The translations under genes were made by a program, and so were the position numbers. The notes under the pieces are model-generated. The model ran no database searches, was not told the DNA's origin, and saw nothing but the letters and a program-made list of their open reading frames with translations. Shown here one piece after another: positions 8,890-14,387 of a stretch of DNA of 24,086 bases (positions are counted from its first letter, which is position 1; each line of letters starts with the position of its first letter). The DNA is taken from positions 1 through 24,086 of the forward strand of contig JBBSYL010000022.1 in the NCBI GenBank assembly GCA_038045265.1, written 5' to 3'. The DNA comes from SICV01 sp038045265 (GTDB lineage: Archaea; Nanobdellota; Nanobdellia; Pacearchaeales; GW2011-AR1).

Positions 8890-9657
8890 TTAAATTCCAG
8901 GAGGTATTGCACAGCTCCTTATGGCAATTTTCATCTCCTCTTCAGATATTACATCTTCTATCGTATAGACTTTTGTTTCATCTCCCAAATTGTTCTTAGT
9001 TATTTTGAAATTTGGATGCAGATTCATATACCCCGCATATTCAAAATAGCAATATTGCGCTTCTTGATTTGAAATTATTATTGCTATATCTGCCAGATCG
9101 TATAAAGAAGATCTAGTTTCAACATTAAAAGAGTTTATTTTTTTGCTTGCCTCTCCGTTAATTTCTACTTCTCTGTTGATATTGACAAATATTCTTTGAG
9201 GAGCCATTTCGACATAAAATTGCATTTCCCCAATTTTTACATCATTATTTCTTTTCTCCAAATTCTCCTGAAGATTCAAAAAGCAATTTTCTATATCCCC
9301 TTCAATATTCTTTTTCATCTCGGCATTTATCTCACCTATTAAATCAAGATGCTGATTTATACAGGGCTTGAAATATCCCTCATTTTTACACAGATAAGCA
9401 ACAGAAATATTATTGTAGCTTATGCTGTTTTCTGAATTGATGAATCCTCCGCCTGCAAGCATTTTCTTCGCGTTCTCTTTTACAGCTTCCCCAACACAAC
9501 TTGTTATAAAAGACTCAGCATTATCTTCTCTCACAGCATCAATCCCTCCATCGGGAGATCCTCTGAAAGCAAAAACAAGTATTATAATCGCTATGGCTCC
9601 AATAATAACAATAATCCACAAAGCAGTTTGTGCTTTTTTATTTTTTCTTTCCACCAT
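8890..9657 (-). CDS. Pilin-like protein with class III signal peptide (copy 1)
   Basis: 255 aa. It begins with a basic segment (ERKNKKA), then QTALWIIVIIGAIAIIILVFAF, the archaeal prepilin-type signal in which cleavage would precede QT. The extracellular part has YLC(x8)C near residues 89-98, ENC near 135, and two further cysteines, in QYCYFEY near 203 and RSCAIPPG at the C-terminus. These last two probably pair, since both are missing in the paralogue at 3568-4338. Its stop is separated by one base from the ATG of the giant cysteine-rich gene, and its start overlaps the ribbon-helix-helix gene by 20 bases. The three genes therefore look like one operon. A surface filament or anchoring role is inferred from the signal peptide only. 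Confidence 0.75.
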   Translation of the reverse strand: MVERKNKKAQTALWIIVIIGAIAIIILVFAFRGSPDGGIDAVREDNAESFITSCVGEAVKENAKKMLAGGGFINSENSISYNNISVAYLCKNEGYFKPCINQHLDLIGEINAEMKKNIEGDIENCFLNLQENLEKRNNDVKIGEMQFYVEMAPQRIFVNINREVEINGEASKKINSFNVETRSSLYDLADIAIIISNQEAQYCYFEYAGYMNLHPNFKITKNNLGDETKVYTIEDVISEEEMKIAIRSCAIPPGI

Positions 9658-9787
9658 CTTTCTCCTTTAAAAACCTTATTGCAGTTTCAATAACATGCGA
9701 TTTGTTTCTATAATTTTTCTTTTCAATTAGAGAATCAATGATCTTGATTATATCTTTATCAACTGTTGCAGATATTCTTTCTTTCAT
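9638..9787 (-). CDS. Ribbon-helix-helix (CopG-type) regulator, 49 aa
   Basis: A short gene of 49 aa. The N-terminal strand KERISATVDKD, the helix IIKIIDSLIEKKNY and the NKSHVIETAIRFLKEK helix reproduce the RHH/CopG DNA-binding fold: beta strand, helix A, turn, helix B with a Ser/His start. Such proteins bind DNA as dimers through the N-terminal strand and commonly repress their own promoter. The gene overlaps the pilin-like gene by 20 bases, so it heads the surface-module operon. It is divergent from the corrinoid adenosyltransferase across 74 bases that contain a near-palindrome (9804-9821). Control of either or both units is inferred from position. Confidence 0.75.
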   Translation of the reverse strand: MKERISATVDKDIIKIIDSLIEKKNYRNKSHVIETAIRFLKEKDGGKKK

Positions 9788-9803
9788 ATTACTTTATCCT
9801 ACT

Positions 9804-9821
9804 TAATATTACAAAGTATTA
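9804..9821. promoter_or_regulatory. Near-palindrome in RHH/adenosyltransferase divergent region
   Basis: TAATATT-acaa-AGTATTA, seven-base arms with one mismatch, beside the TATA-like TATATAAATA (about 9823-9832). It is a plausible operator for the adjacent ribbon-helix-helix protein. In AT-rich DNA chance is not excluded. Confidence 0.35.
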
Positions 9822-9861
9822 TTATATAAATATTCTTATATGTAAATCCATACCAATTGGA

Positions 9862-10407
9862 ATGTCAGATAAATCCCATTTAGGCCAGGTTTCTATATTC
9901 TGGGGAAATGGTAAGGGAAAGTCTACCTCCGCCTTTGGAACAGCCGTTAGAGCTTTAGGAAATGATTATTCTGTACATTTAGTACAGTTCATGAAAAACG
10001 GCGCTCCCTCTCTTGAACAGCAAATTCCCGGGGAAATAGAAGCATTGCAGAAATTCCCAAAATTTTCATTTAAAAGATTTGGCATAGGCAACTGGGCAAC
10101 AAATAAAAACAAACATGAGCACATTTCTTCAATTCATGAAACTATGAGTTATTTAATTTCATGTATGGGTAAATATGACATAATAATAGCTGATGAGATT
10201 CTTTATGCCGTTCAGCTCGGTTTGTTAGAAGAGGAAAAAGTATTGGATTTAATAAAAAACAAACCAAAAAATCAAGAACTTATTCTTACAGGTTCCCACA
10301 TTGCCTTTTCAAAAATCTTTGAACTAGCAGATTTAGTCACAGAAATAAAGAAGATAAAACATCCTTACGATTCTGGAAAATTGGCAAGAAAAGGTATAGA
10401 ATTTTAA
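9862..10407 (+). CDS. cobA: ATP:corrinoid adenosyltransferase (CobA/CobO/BtuR family)
   Basis: 181 aa from the ATG at 9862; the frame is open further upstream but that part is unconserved and runs across the promoter. Diagnostic features are the P-loop GNGKGKST at residues 15-22, VQFMKNG, IIADEILYAV (Walker B-like), LTGSH in place of the usual TGR motif, and the C-terminal ADLVTEIKKIKHPYDSG.LARKGIEF typical of the family. These enzymes transfer adenosyl from ATP to cob(I)alamin to make coenzyme B12. No other cobalamin gene is in the window, so it may serve salvage or host-derived corrinoid. It is divergent from the RHH gene. Its stop overlaps that of the convergent gene at 10404 in a shared TTAA. 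Confidence 0.85.
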   Translation: MSDKSHLGQVSIFWGNGKGKSTSAFGTAVRALGNDYSVHLVQFMKNGAPSLEQQIPGEIEALQKFPKFSFKRFGIGNWATNKNKHEHISSIHETMSYLISCMGKYDIIIADEILYAVQLGLLEEEKVLDLIKNKPKNQELILTGSHIAFSKIFELADLVTEIKKIKHPYDSGKLARKGIEF

Positions 10408-11057
10408 GCTCTTACTTTATATTCTTTATCTATATTCTTTCCATCGATATTTATTTTCCTTATTATTTTCCCTACTCTTATTGCATTCTCCCTCACCTTA
10501 ACAAGGTCTTTTTCATTCTTGGGTATCTCTATCTGTTCGACGATTAAAGTATGTTCAATTAAACACTTCTTGCCTTCATTAACATCCCAGAAGAATGCTT
10601 CCCTAGCTTTCTGCCAATATTTTGCATCCAATTCCATAACGCAAAAACCTCCATCTACTTTTTCTGCATTTTTGCCAGGTTTTGGCAATGCTTTTTTTGT
10701 TTTTAATTTAATACCTTCCATTTCAGCATCTAGAAGATAGCAATAGGCATTTGGATAATCTAAAAGTGAAACTTGAGAAACTTCATATACATAACTACTT
10801 CCCTTCTTTCTTCCATCCCTACCTGCAATATTATCTTTACTCATTATCTTGCCGGTAAACTTTACTTCTGTGAGTTCATTAACAAATCTGGCGAAATCGC
10901 TAACCCATTCGAAACTGCCTTTTATTTTAATGTTTTTTCCCTTATTATAAGAAATCAAAAATCTCCTGCCATAATTCCCTTTTCCGAACCTCACAAAATA
11001 TCTATGAGATTCTTCATCTTCTTTTCCCTCAAGGGTTTTTTTAAGAAAGCTTTCCAT
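10404..11057 (-). CDS. Conserved-type hypothetical basic protein
   Basis: 217 aa from the ATG at 11057. A longer frame to 11201 exists, but TTTATAAA centred at 11082.5 is exactly 25.5 bp from 11057, and the extra N-terminus would run across two promoters. The N-terminal half (ESHRYFVRFGKGNYGRRFLISYNKGKNIKIKGSFEWVSDF) is basic and aromatic, suggesting a beta-rich nucleic-acid or ligand-binding domain. The second half is lysine-rich with a single clear WxVNEGKKC-like segment. I do not recognise a named family, though the opening pattern resembles unnamed DPANN proteins I recall. It is cytoplasmic, with no signal or membrane segment. It is divergent from the permease gene, with an inverted repeat between them. 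Confidence 0.65.
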   Translation of the reverse strand: MESFLKKTLEGKEDEESHRYFVRFGKGNYGRRFLISYNKGKNIKIKGSFEWVSDFARFVNELTEVKFTGKIMSKDNIAGRDGRKKGSSYVYEVSQVSLLDYPNAYCYLLDAEMEGIKLKTKKALPKPGKNAEKVDGGFCVMELDAKYWQKAREAFFWDVNEGKKCLIEHTLIVEQIEIPKNEKDLVKVRENAIRVGKIIRKINIDGKNIDKEYKVRA

Positions 11058-11078
11058 ACATACAGTTCTAGAATTTTG

Positions 11079-11086
11079 TTTATAAA
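11079..11086 (-). promoter_or_regulatory. TATA element of the 10404-11057 gene
   Basis: Palindromic TTTATAAA centred at 11082.5, exactly 25.5 bp from the start codon at 11057. It fixes the start choice. Confidence 0.65.
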
Positions 11087-11135
11087 TTTTTGCCTGGTAA
11101 AATGTTCCTATCTGAAGCTTTGTAAAAACAAGGAT

Positions 11136-11160
11136 TAAAGATTTGTTTGACAAATCTTTA
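11136..11160. promoter_or_regulatory. Perfect 10-bp inverted repeat abutting a TATA box
   Basis: TAAAGATTTG (11136-11145), a 5-base spacer, and its exact reverse complement CAAATCTTTA (11151-11160). The right arm runs into the TATA element of the AI-2E family gene. The placement suits an operator or activator site upstream of and overlapping the TFB/TBP site. It lies before the expected transcription start, so it should not form an mRNA hairpin. Confidence 0.6.
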
Positions 11161-11164
11161 TATA
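11157..11164 (+). promoter_or_regulatory. TATA element of the AI-2E family permease gene
   Basis: TTTATATA centred at 11160.5, exactly 25.5 bp before the ATG at 11186. It overlaps the right arm of the 10-bp inverted repeat. Confidence 0.65.
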
Positions 11165-11185
11165 TTATCTTATATATGTTACAAA

Positions 11186-12220
11186 ATGGAACTTGATACA
11201 AAAGACATAAAGAAAATATCCCTTATGATTGTAATACTCATTCTCGGGGTCCTAACTTTCTTCTTATTGCGCCCAGTCCTTCTTTCAATTATTGCAGGAC
11301 TTATTTTGGCCTATATATTCACACCAGTATATAATAGGATCACCCCATTCATAAAAAATAGGTCTCTTGTCGCATGGATCGTTGCAATCGTGGTGATAGT
11401 AATAATAATTACCCCTCTATGGTTTATTACCCCCCTAATGCTTCAACAGGTATTTGACGTATTCACTTTTACACAAGAAGTGGAGCTTGGAAAAGCAGTT
11501 CAAATAATCTTTCCAACAGCAAATACCCAATTTATCTCTCAGATGACTCTTGCTTTGAATAGTTTTTCAAATAAAATAGTGGCCGCTGCGCTGGGCTCTC
11601 TTAATTCCTTTATTCTTGAATTGCCAATAATCTCGCTTCATATTATTTTGGCATTATTTGTTTTTTTCTATGCCCTTAAGGACGGAAAAAGTCTAAGGGA
11701 ATTTGCAGAAGGTCTTTCGCCATTCTCCAAGTCTAAAGAAAAATTAATTGTGCAGAATTTCAAGGATATAACTGATTCTGTTGTTTATGGCCAAATTATA
11801 GTTGGAATAGTGCAAGGTAGTCTTGCAGGTCTGGGCCTTTTGATATTTGGGGTGGGCAATGTTATAGTTCTTACGTTCTTAGCAATTTTCTTATCTCTCC
11901 TTCCAATCCTTGGACCCTTCCTTATCTGGATTCCAGTAACTGTTTACTTATTCGTCACAGGAGATACGGGAACCGCAATAGGATTCCTTCTTTACAATCT
12001 ACTCATAGTTTCTACAGTCGATAATGTACTTAGAACGTATCTTATTTCAAGAAAAACTCGTTTGTCTCCTGCGATAGTATTAGTTGGGATGGTTGGAGGG
12101 TTACTTGTATTCGGCGTTCTTGGTCTACTTTTAGGCCCATTAATTATTGCGTACTTCCTTATGCTTTTAAACTCTTACAAAGATAAAACTCTTTATAATC
12201 TCATCACGGAGGAGCAATGA
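11186..12220 (+). CDS. AI-2E family (PerM/UPF0118) membrane permease
   Basis: 344 aa from the ATG at 11186, chosen because TTTATATA lies exactly 25.5 bp upstream and the extra frame before it is unconserved. About eight hydrophobic segments are visible. Near the N-terminus is LRPVLLSIIAGLILAYIFTPVYNRI, and in the second half the family hallmarks GQIIVGIVQGSLAGLGLLIFG, ILGPFLIWIPV and LLGPLIIAYFLMLL. The family includes exporters and proton antiporters with diverse substrates, and few members transport autoinducer-2, so the substrate is unknown. It is divergent from the 10404-11057 gene and may be regulated through the inverted repeat at its TATA box. The next gene has its own TATA box. Confidence 0.85.
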   Translation: MELDTKDIKKISLMIVILILGVLTFFLLRPVLLSIIAGLILAYIFTPVYNRITPFIKNRSLVAWIVAIVVIVIIITPLWFITPLMLQQVFDVFTFTQEVELGKAVQIIFPTANTQFISQMTLALNSFSNKIVAAALGSLNSFILELPIISLHIILALFVFFYALKDGKSLREFAEGLSPFSKSKEKLIVQNFKDITDSVVYGQIIVGIVQGSLAGLGLLIFGVGNVIVLTFLAIFLSLLPILGPFLIWIPVTVYLFVTGDTGTAIGFLLYNLLIVSTVDNVLRTYLISRKTRLSPAIVLVGMVGGLLVFGVLGLLLGPLIIAYFLMLLNSYKDKTLYNLITEEQ

Positions 12221-12227
12221 GGCACAG

Positions 12228-12237
12228 TTTTATAAAA
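12228..12237 (+). promoter_or_regulatory. TATA element for the small helical protein gene
   Basis: Palindromic TTTTATAAAA centred at 12232.5, exactly 25.5 bp before the ATG at 12258, in the 37-base gap after the permease gene. Confidence 0.6.
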
Positions 12238-12257
12238 CCCAAAATCTTTTAAAAACA

Positions 12258-12530
12258 ATGAACAGAGGTAAGAATTACATAGCAGAACTTGCAGATTATG
12301 TTAAAAAGAATCTTAAAAAAGGATATACAAAAGAGTCCTTGAGGCAAGGCCTTCTAATTCAGGGGCATTCCAAGCTTGAAGTGGAAAAAGCAATGAAAAA
12401 GGTAGAAGAAGACTTAGCAAATGCCGCCCCAGTTCTAAAGACCAAACCGGACATTACTTATGAAGTTGTGGAGCCTGAAAACGTCAAAGTCGAGAAGAAA
12501 TCTTTCTGGAAGAGAATTTTTGGTTTGTAA
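12258..12530 (+). CDS. Small helical protein with YVKKNL-KGYTKESL module
   Basis: 90 aa. Residues 8-48 (ADYVKKNLKKGYTKESLRQGLLIQGHSKLEVEKAMKKV) form a two- or three-helix pattern, Gly-Tyr...Leu...Gly-His...Val..Ala. I recall this as a recurring module in DPANN proteins, often beside membrane helices. The rest is charged, ending in an amphipathic basic-aromatic tail KKSFWKRIFGL that could touch the membrane. It has its own well-placed TATA box and ends two bases before the convergent HExxH gene. Function unknown; it could be an accessory to the upstream permease. Confidence 0.65.
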   Translation: MNRGKNYIAELADYVKKNLKKGYTKESLRQGLLIQGHSKLEVEKAMKKVEEDLANAAPVLKTKPDITYEVVEPENVKVEKKSFWKRIFGL

Positions 12531-12532
12531 AA

Positions 12533-13219
12533 TCAATGTTTTTTAAGGCTATTAGCAAATTCTTTTAAAAATTCTAAATAATTCTTTTTTGTATCCCACA
12601 TTTTCGATGCAGACCCATATACTGCCTCAACTTTCTTGTAAGAGGCTTTTGCTTTTTCAAAAGTGACAGAAGGCCAAAAGCTTTGTAGCTCAGAGTCATT
12701 AAAGAAAACTAAGATAGGGACACTTTCAACTATTTCAATTTTAGTTGCCTCAATAGGCAGTTTTTCTTTCCTTGCAACTTCAAAATAATGTAAATGGAAT
12801 AATTCATGCGCAAGGATATATAATTGAGATTCAATAGGCAAACTTCTTATTTCATCATTTTTTCTAAACTCATTTCCAAGAATTATTATATTTCCTTTAG
12901 ATATTACTGAGAATCCAGGAATGTACTTAGTTATTATGCAGATATACTCTTTCAATTCCCATTCGTATCCAGTTATTTCCTTTATTCTGCTGAAATATCT
13001 ATCTTCTATTTTCTTCCATCTTCTCTTTAGATTATTGGCAAATTCAATAAATTGGCTTGTTGAATATTCTCTATTTAGTTCTTTAATAATTTCTTCATCT
13101 GTTTTTTTCAGTAAATTTAAGCCAGGAGGAGTTACTTTATCTTCTCCACATACTTTTATGTATTCTTTCAAATAAAAAATTTCTTTTTCAACGTCAACAA
13201 TAAATTTTACTTTTGCCAT
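12533..13219 (-). CDS. HExxH metallopeptidase-like protein
   Basis: 228 aa. The zinc-peptidase motif HELFHLHYF lies at residues 138-146 (HExxH 138-142), preceded by LPIESQLYILA. Glutamates in EATKIEIVES follow at a distance where a third ligand could lie. The N-terminal 100 residues are lysine/glutamate-rich and helical. No signal peptide or membrane segment is seen, so it is probably cytoplasmic. I cannot assign a peptidase family. The ATG lies 7 bases from the tRNA-Ser 3' end on the same strand, with no TATA box between them. The mRNA is therefore most simply made as a tRNA-mRNA transcript and released by tRNA 3' processing. It converges on the small helical gene. Confidence 0.65.
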   Translation of the reverse strand: MAKVKFIVDVEKEIFYLKEYIKVCGEDKVTPPGLNLLKKTDEEIIKELNREYSTSQFIEFANNLKRRWKKIEDRYFSRIKEITGYEWELKEYICIITKYIPGFSVISKGNIIILGNEFRKNDEIRSLPIESQLYILAHELFHLHYFEVARKEKLPIEATKIEIVESVPILVFFNDSELQSFWPSVTFEKAKASYKKVEAVYGSASKMWDTKKNYLEFLKEFANSLKKH

Positions 13220-13226
13220 ATTAAAA

Positions 13227-13308
13227 CGCCGACACCCGGAATCGAACCGGGATATCCCGAAGGAAACCAGTTCTCAAGACTGGCGCAGTACCATTGTGCC
13301 ATGTCGGC
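13227..13308 (-). tRNA. tRNA-Ser (anticodon UGA)
   Basis: An 82-base class II tRNA. The acceptor stem is GCCGACA/TGTCGGC (7 bp) with discriminator G, typical of serine. It has a D-stem GCA/TGC, anticodon stem CCAGT/ACTGG with loop CTTGAGA (anticodon TGA), a long variable arm with TTCC/GGGA, and T-arm CCCGG-TTCGATT-CCGGG. The CCA end is not encoded and no intron is seen. The metallopeptidase gene starts 7 bases downstream. Confidence 0.95.
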
Positions 13309-13333
13309 TTACACATGTCTAATAATAATCTCT

Positions 13334-13339
13334 TTTAAA
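13334..13339 (-). promoter_or_regulatory. Probable TATA element of tRNA-Ser
   Basis: TTTAAA (in the context TCTTTTAAATG) centred at 13336.5, about 28 bp from the mature tRNA 5' end. It lies just after the stop of the 13343-13807 gene. Confidence 0.45.
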
Positions 13340-13342
13340 TGT

Positions 13343-13807
13343 TTATCCCTGGCCAAGTAATGGGTGTCTGCCTTGTCCAGCAACGCAATTAGAAAATAGA
13401 TGAAATCCTTTAGTACTAGTAGTCTGATAAGCCCATCCTTCAACCAATCTTTGGAAAACCAAATCACTCGATCTAGCATCAAACCATTGATATCTACCCA
13501 ATACCCCAACATTTCTCATATAATTTAAAGTTCCTTCACCATTCAAGGTTACTTCACTCAAATACGCCTGTTCAGTCTGGTCTTCTGATGGACATGTGAA
13601 AACTAATTCTCCACCTTCTCTTAAATTAGACTTAACTCTATAAACATTTATTCTTGCAGGAACAATAAGACAGACTTTTAGAAGTTTTAATGCTTCACTA
13701 TCTCCAAGCAAAACGAAAAGATCATTACCTCTTTCAAGCTTTTGAACAACTTCAGGTTTTCTTTCCAAAACATAACCGCAAACTTTTGAGGGAGAATTCC
13801 TTTTCAT
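13343..13807 (-). CDS. Hypothetical protein, 154 aa
   Basis: 154 aa with no recognised domain. The N-terminal half looks alpha/beta (GNDLFVLLGDSEALKLLKVCLIVPARINVYRV). The second half contains four aromatic/glycine segments, including LGRYQWFDARSSDLVFQRLVEGW. It is less lysine-rich than its neighbours and has no signal peptide. A TATA-like GTTAAATG lies about 24 bp before the ATG (near 13828-13835). It is the only sizeable frame here without a stronger competitor; the overlapping frame at 13309-13512 runs towards the tRNA and is probably spurious. It lies between the tRNA and the folded RNA region. Moderate confidence that it is a real gene. Confidence 0.5.
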   Translation of the reverse strand: MKRNSPSKVCGYVLERKPEVVQKLERGNDLFVLLGDSEALKLLKVCLIVPARINVYRVKSNLREGGELVFTCPSEDQTEQAYLSEVTLNGEGTLNYMRNVGVLGRYQWFDARSSDLVFQRLVEGWAYQTTSTKGFHLFSNCVAGQGRHPLLGQG

Positions 13808-13840
13808 ATTAAAACTTTTAAAATTTCATTTAACTACTTT

Positions 13841-14033
13841 ATTGTTATGTCAAGATGCTTGACAGAAAACCTCATCTTAAAAGAAGAGGTTGCATCTTGA
13901 ACATCCTAACCTCAAGAATTTCCAATTCTTGATGGCATTCAAGGACTTACGTCCTTGATGACACGAGTGCTTGTCACAAACCATGTCCTAAAGGACATGG
14001 TAGCACATCGTGTTTTTGATACACAACAACCTT
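13841..14033 (-). ncRNA. Candidate structured non-coding RNA, four-armed with closing helix
   Basis: A 9-bp closing helix joins 14022-14030 to 13841-13849. On the minus strand it has two G-U wobbles that would be A-C mismatches on the plus strand. Inside are four arms. Arm D: 13962-13971 with 14002-14012, continuing as CCATGTCC/GGACATGG (13981-14000). Arm C: TCAAGGAC-GTAA-GTCCTTGA (13939-13958), with a GNRA loop on the minus strand. Arm B: TCAAGAATT/AATTCTTGA (13912-13932). Arm A: TCAAGATGC/GCATCTTGA (13850-13900), with an inner AACCTC/GAGGTT. Arms A-C share a basal TCAAG/CTTGA clamp. A TATAAA (minus strand) centred at 14058.5 predicts a start at 14033. I see no SRP, RNase P, C/D or H/ACA signature. 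Exact ends are uncertain. Confidence 0.6.
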
Positions 14034-14055
14034 TAGACTAAGAAAAGCCCTGCTG

Positions 14056-14061
14056 TTTATA
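14056..14061 (-). promoter_or_regulatory. TATA element predicted for the structured RNA
   Basis: TATAAA on the minus strand centred at 14058.5. The 25.5-bp rule puts initiation at 14033, three bases before the closing helix of the folded RNA. Confidence 0.5.
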
Positions 14062-14100
14062 CTAGAACAGGCCTGCAACTATTGGACTCATAATAGAGTT

Positions 14101-14379
14101 TTAACCAAATAGTGAAGCGAGGCCAGCGGCTGATTCAACAGGCTTTTCTTCTTCTTTCTTCTCTTCTTCCTTTGCTTCTACTGGTCCTGCACTTACAACA
14201 GCAGTACTTGCATTAGCTAATTCCTGAGCAATGTCAACTCCATGTAAACTTGCAATCAAAGTTTTTATCTTAGCTTCATCCGGCTCAACACCAGTTGCTT
14301 TGATTACCTTACCTAAATGTTCTGCATCGACAGGCTTTCCAAGCTTATGCAAAAGCAAAGCACCGTACACGTATTCCAT
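14101..14379 (-). CDS. rpl12: Large ribosomal subunit stalk protein P1 (archaeal L12)
   Basis: 92 aa from the ATG at 14379. The longer frame to 14478 is unconserved and overlaps uL10. The N-terminal dimerisation/uL10-binding helices (MEYVYGALLLHKLGKPV...TLIASLHGVDIAQEL) are followed by a short hinge, a Glu/Lys-rich run and the canonical factor-recruiting tail ending GLASLFG. Several dimers bind uL10 to form the stalk that recruits translation GTPases. GGAGG for ribosome binding lies inside the last codons of uL10, whose stop is 8 bases upstream. The gene ends the uL1-uL10-P1 operon and is followed by the candidate structured RNA. Confidence 0.95.
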   Translation of the reverse strand: MEYVYGALLLHKLGKPVDAEHLGKVIKATGVEPDEAKIKTLIASLHGVDIAQELANASTAVVSAGPVEAKEEEKKEEEKPVESAAGLASLFG

Positions 14380-14387
14380 GTTCTCTA

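Noticed and set aside
13309..13512. 67-aa minus-strand frame between the tRNA and the 154-aa gene
   Set aside because: It overlaps the 154-aa gene in another frame and runs over the presumed tRNA promoter; no start signal.
13850..14012. Hairpins as a CRISPR array
   Set aside because: The arms share only a 5-bp TCAAG/CTTGA clamp; spacing and inner sequence differ and there is no repeat-spacer pattern or cas gene.
13841..14033. Folded RNA as SRP RNA or RNase P RNA
   Set aside because: No SRP helix 8 motif, no RNase P conserved regions of the GAGGAAAGUC or ACAGAAA-CGGCUUA type in the right order, and the four-arm layout differs from both.
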